Shown: positions 42,991-55,016 of the stretch, one piece after another
Position numbering within the stretch: the first letter of the stretch is position 1
Layout: every line of letters starts with the position of its first letter
Assembly (NCBI GenBank): GCA_025093985.1
Contig: JACAAK010000004.1
Location: 186,001-250,000 of the forward strand
Direction: 5' to 3'
Source of the DNA: Calvatia gigantea
Lineage: Eukaryota; Basidiomycota; Agaricomycetes; Agaricales; Lycoperdaceae
Length of the DNA: 64,000 bases
Translations under genes and position numbers: made by a program
The notes under the pieces: model-generated
The model's database searches: none
What the model was told of the DNA's origin: nothing
The model's input: the letters and a program-made list of their open reading frames with translations, nothing else

Positions 42991-44347
42991 TCAGAGTTTC
43001 GCAGGTCGCTCGACCGTTGACGTCAGCAACTCCGAAACAAGAATCCCCAGTTCGGTGGGTTTCTGCTGGGGCACCTGTGAGTGGTATAATGAGCAGAACG
43101 TCCGACACACGAATAGAAACGACAAACGAGATGACCGACGTCCTGTATCTTCCTCACAGAAGCGTATGAGCGGCCAGAAGCGGGATCAATCAAGATGTCG
43201 TGAACTTGAGGCGGACTGGACAAATAAAAATTCGTCAAATGTTGTGGGATCTATAGAAGAGGACCGCAAACATTAAATCATGCTCTAGACCGAGAACAAG
43301 ATGGATTGGAAGGCGAGAGCACAACTGATCTAACTGTTCCACTGGTTTTGTGGCGCCGCCGACCTCGAGATACATCGCCTGAACAAGACTAAGAACCCAA
43401 AAGAAAGGTCAACTACGACGACGCACCTGCTCTTGTTCACGACTGCAGGCCAAGCTAACGGTGGTCGACGAAGCCGATCCGACAATGGCATGTTTCTAAT
43501 ATTATATAAATTATCGGCGCCACGTGGAAAACCCAGAGTACGAACCACGAAAGCCCTCAACACTCTTTCGTCCCACTTCGCTGTCCGGGCGTTCGCCTTC
43601 AATGACCTAAAGGCAGTATCACGATCTGGCCACTCAGCTCTCCTCCGCTTCGCAACGTCAACAAGGCTTTCCCTCAGCTTTGCGAGGTGATGGGCACCGC
43701 CCGGGCTGAGCATCGGCTCAACAAGGACGAGAGCCAAGAACGGAAAAACGGGCGTGTGGCACTGCAGAAGCAATCTGGTATAAACATGATGTCAACCCAA
43801 TGATTCCCCGATGATGTAGGGAAACCCACAGAGAATTCGCGCCCAGGGAATGTCCTAATCCGATCAGCCTCCTCTTGCTAAAGTCAACGCCAAACGCCAC
43901 GGGCGCGCTCATTAGGAACCGGTGAATTGCTACGGCATAGCGCTCACAACCGACTTTAAGGATGATGAATATCATCTCCACATGGTAACGTTCGAATCAC
44001 TCACAGTCATTTGCAAATTCCTCCCTCTTTAGTACCTCTTTGTTCAACACCCCCGCATACCCATGGTTTGGACAATCCACAGCCCAAACCTCGCGAACTT
44101 TCACCCGTCCAGTCCCCTTTTTGTCTACAGAGTCAAACAGTGCCTCGATTGTCGGCTCCCACGTCTCCTTGTGAAAACTCGTCGAGTGTAATGCCAGGAT
44201 TGTCACCGCATCCACATCTGCTTCAAACTCCTCCAATTCCTTCACAAAATACCGCTTCGCAGTGATGAACAACGGGTATCCTGGGCCACTGGCATCGGCA
44301 GCCGAGATATCCGGTGGCAGTGTAACAGACTCTTCTAATAGGTGCAT
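42991..44347 (-). CDS. H5: alpha/beta-hydrolase, intact
   Basis: A 344-residue serine hydrolase of the AB-hydrolase/peroxisomal LPX1-like type seen in Agaricomycetes; its substrate is unknown. Seven exons (complement): 44347-44005, 43953-43826, 43761-43546, 43495-43427, 43378-43272, 43215-43128, 43074-42991; these sum to 1035 bases and stay in frame. Motifs: ILALHSTSFHKETWEP (oxyanion region), VWAVDCPNHG, nucleophile elbow GHSLG, EPMLSPGGAHHL, a likely acid Asp in GLEHDLI, and catalytic His in QDVGHL. Several introns start GTTTG or GTTCG rather than GTRNGT. The start is the first ATG of the long exon 1 frame. No signal peptide. It converges on M2 (62 bp between stops) and is 414 bp downstream of the pectate lyase gene on the same strand. 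All other H copies in the window are broken. Confidence 0.85.
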
Positions 44348-44761
44348 GCTCGTTCAGCGATGGTGCTAATCCGTGCAGATCTCGTGAGCTCCGCGTTATA
44401 AACGTCTATAAACCCTGGAAATGTTCGACTAGGGCGTGAGGAATTGAGTCCGGCGATTATGAATATGAAAAGGAGCCGTCTGGGCCCACTCCATCGTCTT
44501 TTACTCAAAGAAGTAGTTGCACCAGTTTAGGTTCGTGGAACCGAGAACACACGCACACGCTGACTCCCACGCCTTGCATCATCGACCCTTGTGTTATTAA
44601 TATATCCTCAGGCCTCAGCGTTCAATCACTGTCACCGAACTCGAGCTCGGAATAGAAAGAAAGAGGTTCAAGAACAGATCACATTTTTCAATAGTGGAGG
44701 TAGGTTATTTACAAGGCTGTTGTTGTAGCTAAAATGTAATTGGTCGTTGGGGGCAAGAAAC

Positions 44762-46034
44762 CTAGAGGCTCAAGGTCTGGCCAGCGCTGCCGACGACGGA
44801 GCCGCGGACACTGGAGGCAGAAATAAGGCTGTAGGAGTAGGGAGCGTTGTTGAAGTTGCCTGTCGGAGCAGTGTTGCTAGCACCGCCAAAGTCGTTACCG
44901 CGGGCGACGGCGAATCCACCATCAGTGGAGTAGAGGGGCTTGTCAGTGCCTAAAAGGAGTCCACCCTCAGTTTCAACATCGAAATTCGTTGCAAGGGAAA
45001 GACATACCAGTCCAAACGTTGTTCTCAACAAGGAGTTGAGCACCATCACGAGTGTTGATACCGTCGTTGTTGTTGTCGAAGACGTTGTTGAAGATGTGGC
45101 CATGACCGAAACGGAAGGAAGGAGTACGAGAGTTGAGGTTGGACCAGTAGTTGTTAGCGTAAGTGACGGTTATGGGGGTGTCTTCAGAGCCGTTGCTGTC
45201 AGAGTGGCCGACGAGGGAAGCCTTCCAGTGGGTGTAGAGCTTGCTGTTGCTGACAGTGACACCAGTGCATCCGTGGGTGATATCAAGGAGACCATCATAG
45301 CTGAGGGTTCCAGTGTTAGCATGACGGTCGTATCAAGAAACACGCTGGACTTACAAGTCCTTATCGTGGTCCCTGTCGCTGGAGAGGTCGAGGTGGTCGA
45401 TCCAGACCTGGTGAGCGGCTTGGATTCCGAGAGCATCGCCAACATCAGCGAGAACCTTGGAAATCTTAACATTGCGAATGATGACGTTGCTCTCCTCAAG
45501 CACACGGAGACCAATTCCGTTAAGGGCTAAGAATAGGGTGTGAGCTTTTTGATAAATCAAGAATACCCGAAGGTGTCCCTTACCGGAACCAGACCTTCCA
45601 ATGACGGAAGTGTTCGAACCAACTTTGACGACAGCACTGCCGGTAATTGTGCCTAAAAGTGCATGAGGAAGAAAGCCAGAGCTTCAGAGGCAGATGGCGC
45701 ATACCAGAGATGATGACAATTTTTTTGGCATCACCAGAGACGGCGGAGGTGAGGGCTGAAAGGGTGGTCACAGTGGTTTGGGGTCCACCAGAACCGCCAG
45801 TTGTTCTAAAATTGGCATCAGCGACGAAGGGTTGCTACGTGTTAAAAGCCACATACCCTCCGTTGAGAGTAGCATAACCAACGGTGGCCACATCATTGAC
45901 TGATGCGCGCTTTTCAATAACGGCGGCCTAAACATGGAATATTCAATGGCGAGAACATAAACAGCCTTTTAAAGTGTATTTACCGAGGCAACCTGAATGG
46001 CAGCGAAGGCAACAATAGAAGCGAGGAACCTCAT
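44762..46034 (-). CDS. Secreted pectate lyase, polysaccharide lyase family 1
   Basis: A 314-residue enzyme that cleaves polygalacturonate by beta-elimination in the plant cell wall. Seven exons (complement): 46034-45984, 45927-45857, 45805-45705, 45652-45584, 45526-45355, 45300-45008, 44949-44762; total 945 bases, all introns GT-AG of 49-58 bp. It starts with a signal peptide (MRFLASIVAFAAIQVAS). Then the parallel beta-helix with GIGLRVLEESNVIIRNVKIS, WIDHLDLSSD, YDGLLDITHGCTGVTVSNS, and WKASLVGHSD, NNYWSNLNSRTPSFRFGHGH with the conserved Arg of the active site. About the normal length for fungal PL1. Codons are C-rich, as expected for an expressed secreted enzyme. Remnants of its 3' end lie near 29050 and 30950. 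Confidence 0.95.
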
Positions 46035-48029
46035 AATTCAGAGAGTAAGGGCGCGAATGAGCTCGAAGAAAACAACCGAGTTCTGTCTCAACACCCCTCT
46101 ACCTCTCCCCTCTTTTATATCCTTCCGCGTAGCACAGAGTCGCCTCTGAATCTTCAGAACAAATATAACCGGCTAACATTGAACCGCCGCGTTCTTGCTG
46201 ACAGCTTCTGAGTATGAACAGCCAGAGCCGACAATGAGGTAGACGCCCCACTCGAAATAACTACGCGGTCCGCCCGGTCCTCTGCGGTCCTCCCCTTCGG
46301 TTTGCAGCACAGATCAGCAAAAGGCATCCTACGCATGGACAGGTAGAGGGGAGTTGTGAATAGTCGGCATTGAAAATAGCTGTTACTCAAGCGACGACAA
46401 GGGTTTCCCAGTATGATGGCTGTCATGTGAGTTGGGTGCTCCACCGTGGTTGGGGAATCACGGAGAAATAGGACTTCTGAAAGAAGTCATTACTTACAAG
46501 AGCAGGAGGGAACGCAAGGAAGATCCTTCTATTTCGAACGCGGCCACGACCTTACCGCCCTCTCGGGAGGTCTGTTCGCCCGCCAGCGCACTAATAGACT
46601 ATTTAGATAGTGCCAACGAGAGATACGAACGCCAAGTCTTTGCCGCTTGAAAACGAATGCAATGGCGCCAGTTGTCAACCTTCAGTAGGCGATCTGCCAG
46701 GTATCGAGATGCTTGATCAGAATCAAGGGAAAAGTATTCCGGTATACGCCCTTGTTGCCAGCCCATCAAATCATAACCAACGAAGGTTAACGAGCAACGG
46801 CCAGCAACGGATAGGAGGCGGGCCGCGCTAGCCTTGATCTACCGGTCAGCCGTTAGAGTAACCAAGGACGCGGGGCATAGTTTGCAGTATGATGGTCGAG
46901 CCTCGTCACCTCAGAAAAGGAAAACCTTCAATGACAGGAGTCCGAGATTGGATCCAAGACAGAAGGTCCCAAGTCGGAAAAGGATAATGAAGCACTGAAC
47001 AGCTCTCACAGCTTCCTATACGCGCCTTGGGTTGACGAAACCGAGGATGATCCAGTGCAGTCGTGGAAGTGAAAGAGCACGCTGCGAAGGTCATCTGAAC
47101 AACAGTAGGACATTTGGTCTTGTTGATTACGCAACAGCTCTGACAACAAACACGGCCACACCCGAGCGAACAAGGATGTGAAATATCGAATACAGAATAT
47201 TATAAAAGGTACCGAAGTCGAGAAAGAATCGGAACACACAAGGTATAATGAGACATAAGATCTGCGTCTGGGGAAAATTAATTCCATGAACTAGTAAGAG
47301 GAACGGAAAATTGTCGACGCCCCCGGCATAACTCAACTCAGCCTAGTGAAAAGCAGCACTCCAACATCCACCCAAGCGGAATTTCTTGCATCACAAACTT
47401 CCCCCCGCGACATCCAAGACGACAAGCAAACATGTAGTCCGCCCGCCCGTCTCACGCGCCCCGCTTCGCACCGCTGTAATTACCCCGCAATTCCTCACAC
47501 GGTAACTGTGCCGCACCCCAAATAATTCAGTCCATGACGATATTTCTCCGCATTGACAGGTGAGAGAAGCATCACCCTCAAAAACCTTCTCGCTTAAACG
47601 CGATGGTTGGATTCTGAGAATCAACTTTCGCGTTTGACATCGTGACCGTGCCTTCACAAGGCAAGGCCAACCGCTACGTAGCCGGCCCGCCGATGTGTGG
47701 CTCCTCCATCTCGCGGCTGGAAGCTACCCCGTTTCCCTTGTCTCTGGACAACGACGTACTTGGCGGCGGACTTTTCTCGATCGCCGTGTTGTGTTGTCCA
47801 GTACAATCCAGGGTGAAAAGCCTTCATCGACATCAGATGTTTATGCCGTTCGGTCACTAGGGTTTGCCATTCACTGGGTGCGGAAATGAGGCCCCCCAGC
47901 CTTCCGCGAAAACGCCTTGTTGGCCCCGCGTGTTGGATGCACGTTACATAGCCAGTATATGGCATACTTTATTCTTTCCATTGGAGCACCGTCTGAAAGT
48001 AGAACAAATAGAATAAGTTATTCTAACAC
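46035..48029. other. No recognisable gene
   Basis: About 2 kb between the pectate lyase start and the ADE2 stop. It should hold the pectate lyase promoter (46035 upward). Short ORFs up to 103 codons overlap on opposite strands around 47640-47970 and none is convincing. No repeats noticed. Confidence 0.5.
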
Positions 48030-49988
48030 TCAAGTTCGCTTCACCTGATACTGCTCCCACCCGACCTCTTCCAGCTTCTCCACCTTAACGAGTACCTCTT
48101 TCTCCATCTTCTTCATATACTCATTCATAGCCTCAAACAAGGTCGGGATCCCAGCGGACAAGATCCGCACTGCCAATAACCCAGCGTTGACGCCGTTGTT
48201 GATTGCAACAGTCGCGACTGGAATCCCTCGCTAAACAGAAAAGGCATACGTGAGTTTCCCACTAACCAAACGACAAAAACAAGACCGACACACCGGCATT
48301 TGTACGATGCTATGAAGTGAGTCAACACCATCGAGTGTACTCCCCTTCACAGGGACACCGATAACCGGCAAGGGAGTCATCGCAGCAACCATCCCGGGCA
48401 AATGGGCAGCTCCACCAGCTCCAGCAATAATCGTGCGCATACCCCTTGTGGCCGCCGAGCGCGCGTACTCAACAAGTCTATCAGGCGTCCGATGCGCCGA
48501 AACGATACTCAGCTCATAAGGAACCTTGAATTGATCAAGGATCCTCGCTGCTGGTAACATCACGGGCAAATCCGAGTCTGAGCCCATGATGATCCCCACG
48601 ACTGGGTTGCGACTTGAGAAGCCCGAGCCGGGAATTTGAGCAGCTGGTGCGTAGGCTTCGATTTCTTCTGGAGTGGACGAGGGGAGAGATTGGAGGAGGG
48701 GGCGCAGGCGTGTGCGGAGTTCGGCATCTGAACCTGCGACGACGGTGATATGACCCATTTTGCGGCCTTTGCGACATTCGTGCTTGCCGTAGAGATGGAC
48801 TGTGGCACCGGGGATGGTCAATGCGACCTTTACGGTGTCATCGATCTCCTTCATTGACGACGAGTGTCCGATGAGATTGAGCATAACGGTGGACGGGACC
48901 TTGAGTAACGTAGAACCCAGCGAAAGAGAGAGGATGGCGCGAAGGTGATTTTCGTATTGGGAAGTTTCGCAGGCCTCGATCGTATAGTGGCCAGAATTGT
49001 GAGGACGAGGAGCGATTTCGTTGATGTAGATGTCACCTATCACTCATAATTACATATAAATCAGTAAAGGAAGATAATCGCGCTCACCGTTTTCGAGAAG
49101 GAACATCTCAACGCCAAAGATCCCAGCTCCAGGTAGAGACCTGATAGCCTCTTCGGCGATCTTCCGTGCCCGACTCTCCAAACTTGGGTCTCTACTCCTC
49201 AAAGGAACGAAGACCAGATGACAGATATTTTTCTTGTGAACAGTCTCCACCACGGGATACGAGGCAATAGTTCCAGCCGTGGTACGTACGACCATGACGG
49301 CAATCTCCTTGGCGAACGGCACCCATTTCTCAGCGTACAGCGACCGGCCTCCCAGAGCGGAAATCGCTTCTTCGGCCTGGGATGGCTCCCGTACGACAAA
49401 GTTCCCTCTACCGTCGTATGCAAGTGTACGGCTCTTGAGCATCAACGGGTACCCGAGCTTTTCGCCAGCGGCGCAGACAGAATCAGGTGCACCTTCAACG
49501 CCGACATAGTCAGAGACAGGTGATCCATTGGCAGTGAGGTGCTCTTTCTGCCTGAATTTGTCCTGGATTATTTTGATCGTTGAGGGACTCGGATGGATTT
49601 CGACATTTGTCGACGTCTGAATCTCAACTAGTGTGTCTGCATCAACATGTTCAATCTCGACCGTTAATACGTCGACTTTTGATGCGAGCTCGCGAATTTT
49701 GGCCGGGTTGGCGAATGATCCATCGATGTGGGACAAATGAGGCTCAGTCGGGGCAAGGACCTGCTTCGCTGGTGCGTGCTCTCCTGAGTCGAGAATAACG
49801 ACTTTGACATTCATAAGTGAAGCCGATGCTGCCAGCATTCGACCAAGCTGGCCACCGCCTAGCGAAAAACATCGGAAACAGTTCCTCCGTATTGACAAGG
49901 GAGATCTGCAAGCGGTGATTAGAACAAAGCGACCTATGAGCAAAATACACTTACACGCACCGAGAACCCCAACAACCTTGCTTGACAT
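48030..49988 (-). CDS. ADE2: Phosphoribosylaminoimidazole carboxylase (AIR carboxylase)
   Basis: Converts AIR to CAIR in purine synthesis. Predicted 580 residues; yeast Ade2 is 571. Four exons (complement): 49988-49961, 49858-49088, 49036-48294, 48230-48030; sum 1743 bases, in frame. The N-terminal part is PurK-like ATP-grasp: [27 protein letters not shown], a long ATP-binding region with [19 protein letters not shown], and [18 protein letters not shown]. The C-terminal part is PurE-like: [51 protein letters not shown]. It is divergent from the RSA3-like gene (130 bp between starts). A broken copy is at 5358-7077. Confidence 0.97.
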
Positions 49989-50118
49989 AATGGTTGATAG
50001 ATAATCAAGTCAACGTTAGTCCCAGTTTTTTGTCCGGTGTCGAAAAATCGTGGTCACAAGACCCCATTCCGGGGTTAGGGTTCGACGCCCTTTGAGTCTC
50101 TGACCCCACGCGATTTTC
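49989..50118. promoter_or_regulatory. Shared 130-bp promoter of ADE2 and the RSA3-like gene
   Basis: Only 130 bp separate the two divergent start codons, so the regulatory region must be shared or very compact. No clear TATA box or known binding motif seen. Confidence 0.5.
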
Positions 50119-50774
50119 ATGAACCTGCGTCCACAACCGCCGATGCCTCCCGTCAAAGCAGCAAAGCCAGCTGCCAGGAAGCGGGTGCGAAAGCGCAAAA
50201 GAAGGGCCGCATCATCGTCAAGCTCGTCTTTGAGCTCTGACTCAGCATCATCCGAGGATGATTCGCCCCCGAAAATCGTCAGAACCGTCACAAAAGTCTT
50301 TAACCCCACTGAGGAATCGTCCGATTCCAATTCGGAGTCTGAGGACTCGGACTCTTCAAGCTCGACGGACAGTTTGCCAGCTCCCTCAATACCAAAAGTA
50401 GCAGCAGAGCCGACTCCATTTAAACCACCAAAACCACGTCGATCCCCATCACCTTCCCCGCCTCCTGCCGAAATACCTTCGTTTCTCCCTGAGAAAGGCG
50501 ACCCTTCGGCAAAAGAGAAGGAAAGAGAGTTGAAGGAAAGGTTCAGGAAGTTTTGGATGTCCTCTGTTGCTGAAGGTTTCAGTGATGATCTTGAAGAATT
50601 ACGAAAGGTGTGTTTTTCACTGTCCACAAGAAACCCTCTTGAATTCAGCCCTAGGAACCCAACCTCGGGACTGGGCGGCTTGCACTGCTGATAGATTCCC
50701 TTGCGTCCGGTGCTGAAGTATTTTCCTCAAAAGTAGATGATGTGACAGAGATGGACGTAGTAATGGGATCATAA
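50119..50774 (+). CDS. Ribosome assembly protein 3-like
   Basis: Predicted 202 residues from two exons, 50119-50607 and 50655-50774 (489 + 120 bases). The N-terminal two thirds are disordered: a basic KPAARKRVRKRKRR block, then Ser/Asp/Glu runs and Pro-rich stretches, typical of nucleolar proteins. The C-terminal part fits the Rsa3 domain: ERFRKFWMSSVAEGFSDDLE, then across the intron LRK-EPNLGTGRLALLIDSLA, SGAEVFSS. Rsa3 acts in 60S subunit assembly in yeast. The intron was chosen because GTGTGT...CCCTAG joins the domain without a break. Confidence 0.85.
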
Positions 50775-52855
50775 GCATACATTTCCAGCCCGCCTTTTGT
50801 GTTTCGTGTGCTCACGAGTGGCGACACTTGTGCCAGGTTCTGCCTGTGTCTTATCCGACGTCGATCCACACCAGTGGATTATACACGAACATAACATCAG
50901 CCAATAGTTCGTCGTCTTCGTTCGTCGAAAATTTTGCCGTCTGGTCTATCTCATCCTTTGGCTTGTGGTTCCCACTGTCGTTGCCACTTCCGTCTCCACG
51001 GTCATCTTGATCATCACCCTGCCATCCCCCTTTGTCATCCACATCTGTAGAGCCACCTTTTCATCGTTCTCATCAGGACTCCGATCACCTTCAGGCGAGG
51101 GCACCTCCGCAACTACGGATAGCCGTGTCCAGAGGACAGGGTCATCCTTCATTTTTTTGTCATCCTCTTCCTCCCCGCTACCTCTTTGTTTTCCCTGCTC
51201 TCTCTAAACATCTTCCCGACGAGCGAACCTAACTCATATTGTGTCGTTGTTTTCAATACCGTCCGCCCTGCCACAGGGGGGGCCTTGGAACGTTTTACCA
51301 TCTTTCACTCACGAGGACCCTTGTGGTCTCCTCGTCCTTGACCAACATTACCAACTGCAGTGCCGTGCGACCGATTTGATTACGCTTTTGTGTATTGAAG
51401 GTCTTTTTTTTTCGGCGATGGAGACTCTGTACGGGGTTGGCGTCGCGCGCTACGATGGTAATGAAGGTTTTTGAATGGTCAGGATGTAGACATGCCCGGA
51501 CCACCCACCTTGGTTTATCTTACAAAAGGCTCCAGGGAGACTCCGGCAATTTGGATTTTCTTAGATGAAGGAAATGTGGTCGTGTGGAGTGCTTCGTCCC
51601 ACTTTTTGTGGAGAACGCACTCATCGTCGTCAATCAATGCAGGACGATTCTCTCGGTCTTCGCGAGTTGCCGTTTGCCGTGGTTGGCCTGCCGGTGGGTA
51701 CATTCATACTTGGAGTAATCCTCAATACCTTAAAGTTCCAAAAGTTGTGGTATCACAATGAAGACCCCAACGCTTACCGCCCAGGCCGAGTTCGTCCCTA
51801 TACCATAAGTCATTGGTTGGATATCCGCAGTGCACAATAGAAAACGTCCAACACTGTCTGACAAACTGGCCTCTTAACCCACTGTGCATTCTGCTTCAAG
51901 TCCATAGGGAACACATACTTCTTGTTCATAGGCCCACGAAGTGCGAAGGGTCGTCCCCGGAGCTCACAGCAGGAGGAACTTTTACTGAGTATCTGGGTCG
52001 TGGAGATTCGAGAAAAGCGAGGAAACATACAGGGCCTTCTTCGATCTTGATGATTGAGCGTCTGAGGGTCTGAATATCACAAATGTAGGCTGAGCCGGTT
52101 TCCCCATAGCTACAATGATATTTCGGTCCTCTACTGTAATCCTGGCATATTTAGTTTTAGTGCAAGGAACGTGGCGGTTGCAACGAAGCGTCAGAGAAGC
52201 ATGATTACATTCTGAGCAGGATAATAAAATTAGCATGGGCGATGAGCCTTCTTTTTTTTGGGGGGAGGGGGGATAACCCTGAACGGAAGAAAAGAACAGG
52301 ATATCGGAAAGCGACCACACCTATATCGGTACGTTTGAGTATCGTAGGTGTCACAGGCGGGAAGGCCTGAAGCAAACCCAGCGGGCGGTGGCGACCAACC
52401 ACAAGAAGGCTGTTAGAAGGTGTTCAAGTTCGCCGCGAGTCGTATATCAAGGCAGTCCAGTGTCAAATTAGATTCGGCTCTTACAGCGGGAGGGAAGCTC
52501 AAGCTAATAGCAGCGAATCCACCCAAGTTTTGAGTATACAAGGTGTTGCGGTGTTCGGGGGACAAGGAAGGGCGTACAAGACAAAACAGAAAACACTACA
52601 GGGGCCCAAAACCAAGCAAAGTACCCAAGGCAAGCCAACCAAGTCGTCCAGATCTTTACGTGTCGCGCCTCTTTCTGTGATTTTATCGTCATCCGCACAG
52701 ATCGCGTAGGTCACGAATCGGATAAGAAAATCGGCCCATGCCAGGGCTTTCTTCGTAGAAGTGGTTCCAGCATGTTGCCTGAATTCAATGGTCGGGGTGG
52801 GATTTCGTAGCGAAGTGAAGTTAACCTGCTTAGCTCGTCAGGAAACAGAACAAGA
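50775..52855. other. Unassigned region, possible decayed or unrecognised gene
   Basis: No family recognised. ORFs of 60-112 codons overlap on both strands. The minus strand between about 52200 and 51500 reads protein-like in pieces (for example FALRGPMNKKYVFPMDLK) but I could not join exons. A run of T and G is at 52250-52273. Confidence 0.35.
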
Positions 52856-53636
52856 TCACAAGTCGAATTCACGAACCCTTGAATGTCTTGAGAGGTCATT
52901 ACCATTATAACGAGATTCGTCTTGGCCACAACGACTGTCATAGTTCAGGAGGACACCCAGTTGTGGGATGGTTTTAACATCCTCGATGAGGGAATATACC
53001 CCACTGAGTGATGAACACTTGAGTTTCGGATTGCGGCGATTGGATCTGATCCACTCGTTATCGTTGGCGCGATGGGAAGGGTGTATTTTATCGATCGTTC
53101 CTGTTATAAAATAAAGGGTTATATTATCAGTTTCGGTGGATGTGAGCGAAAACCTACGTTCGAATTTGCAGACCAACTTAGCCAGTCGTTTTCAATTCTG
53201 GCAATGTAAACTTGTGGCTCCTCCCTCGCCCTATATGGACATGGAATCCAGTGGAGCGATTTGCCTTCCACTTCATAGCGCCTGTCAGCGCCTCCATTGC
53301 CATGCGGACCTCCTTTCTCCATTCTTTCCTACGGACATCGAAGTACGCTGGAGAAGTAAGTTCGAAAGTAAAGCGCTTCCGAGTCATCTCTTCATTGTCA
53401 GCAGCGTCTGAGCCTGATGTCGCTTCTTCCAGACTGTGGTCGACTTTGACGTTCCACATAGTGTTCCTTGGGATAACCACGGAGTCCTCGGGGATAGACC
53501 GTGCCAGGAGGCCAGCTGCTCGAAGGGCAGTTGCTATCAATGCTAGTCGGGCAGCGCCAGATGATGGGAACTCAGTTGCGTCTTCACGAGGTGAGATTGC
53601 CACTCCTTCGAATTGGAATCCGATGGGCAGAGGCAT
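52856..53636 (-). pseudogene. Amidoligase-like gene 1, one frameshift
   Basis: Fits the putative amidoligase family (Amidoligase_2, a COOH-NH2 ligase fold related to glutamine synthetase). Two exons (complement): 53636-53158 and 53100-52856. Starts MPLPIGFQFEGVAIS; then W-VKVDHSLEE, FELTSPAYF, STGFHVHIGRGR with conserved His, FTLPELK, and after the intron TIDKIHPSHRANDNEWI. A run of four A near 53180 breaks the frame after LPELK; removing one A would give 723 bases, 240 residues. It could be a sequencing error or a real lesion. Tail to tail with nothing; its paralogue at 54263 is on the opposite strand, heads facing. Confidence 0.75.
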
Positions 53637-53930
53637 AGCGGGAAAAGAAACCTACCTGACCCTTGACACCCCCTTCGACTTGTACGTCCCAAAAACTCCT
53701 TTGCTGAACCGACCGTTTCACAATGTCCTGGTATTGCCCCTGGCTCGGAGGCACGAAACTCCTTTCACACCTCTCAGATAAAGGTAAGCCATGGGAGAAG
53801 CAGAAGGTCCAATGGGAAGCAGGGGTTCGCTGTATGGTTACCAATTCCAATACCTGAGTTCCATGTCGAGTTCAGGACGGGCTTGCTAATCAAACTGGGA
53901 TATGTACATACCTGAACCAACACACGTCAG

Positions 53931-53957
53931 GTGAGCCTTGTGAGCCTTGTGAGCCTT
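53931..53957. repeat. Short tandem repeat, 3 x 9 bp
   Basis: GTGAGCCTT three times in a row in the spacer between the two amidoligase-like genes. Confidence 0.9.
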
Positions 53958-54262
53958 GTGGGAGGAGGTACAAACATCTACTGAATATATTTGTATACAT
54001 TTAACTCGGTTTTTACTGACGCAATGTCGTTAATGTCGGGAGTACTGCATCGGTCCTCGGACCCAACGTTCGGCCAGGCCCCTCTTTCGGACAGTCACGT
54101 TGGCGTCACACTGCCCAGCAAGCACAAATGAGGCTTGTCTTGTCTCTCGCCGCTCGGATAGCGGGATTATATTGCTCTTGTTTGCTTATTCAGAACTCCA
54201 CTTGGAATTCTCCTGTAAAACAACGTCATCAGACTTTTAAAGGTAGATTACCATAACCCACC

Positions 54263-55016
54263 ATGCCCATCGCCATTGAACTCCAGATTGAAACCCTCAC
54301 GACGGCCTTCCAAGGGGTTCCAATGCCCCCTACCCACAATAGAAAACTTCGACTCTTGGCAAATATCATCAGTATCACTGGCGTGGCAACAAGTGTTTTC
54401 AGACCTCCCACCCATCCCACTATGTGGCATGTCATGTCTGGCAGCACCACCCGAGGGTTAATAGGTCTTTATGATCCTCTGGAAGATGTTCACCCAGGCT
54501 ATTTTGCTGTTAGCCTCATTTCGCCGGTATACTACGAGACTAACAGAGCTGGTTGGAAGGATAATGTTCACCTTGTCTTTAGTATCATGAGCGAACGCGT
54601 ATGCTGGAGGCCGAACCCGTTTGGTGGAATTCACGTGTTTGTGAGGCGGGGCCAAAATGTGGGGTTCACCTTGGAGGAATTGAAACGGGTCGCGATCTTC
54701 ATTTGTCGTTTTGAAGGTGCGTTTTTCTATCACAAGATAACTCAGCCATTTACTAAAAATTACAATAGAGGCTATTGATGAGTTTCCCCCTGTACGACGC
54801 ATGCTCAGTGATAAGGACTATATCTTGTCCAACCGATTCAATCCAGCGCTCCGAAACCTAACACTTGCCAAGGTGTATTCCCGCATCCTGGATGTTGCCG
54901 ACGTTGATGAACTATCCGCCCTACTAAATGATAGGGAAGAGACTGAAAGCCTCACAGAGGCCTACAGGGGGTACGAAGACTCGAAGTATTTCAAGGCTGG
55001 TTGTCCTTATCCTTGA
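54263..55016 (+). CDS. Amidoligase-like gene 2, intact
   Basis: Predicted 233 residues from two exons, 54263-54716 and 54769-55016 (702 bases). It parallels gene 1 part by part: MPIAIELQIET against MPLPIGFQFEG, MWHVMSGSTTRG against MWNVKVDHS, AVSLISPVYYE against FELTSPAYF, PFGGIHVFVRRGQNVGFTLE against STGFHVHIGRGR, FEAIDEF, and DKDYILSNRFNP. The intron is at the same place in both. The HVHIG motif, conserved in the family, reads HVFVRRG here, so the second His is lost and the activity may differ. What it ligates is unknown. Confidence 0.75.

Noticed and set aside
44940..45530. 196-codon plus-strand frame
   Set aside because: Antisense of the pectate lyase exons, which carry clear family motifs on the minus strand.
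50016..50627. 203-codon minus-strand frame
   Set aside because: Antisense of the RSA3-like gene; its acidic repeats mirror the Ser-rich region.
53212..53781. 189-codon plus-strand frame
   Set aside because: Antisense of amidoligase-like gene 1, which has the family motifs.
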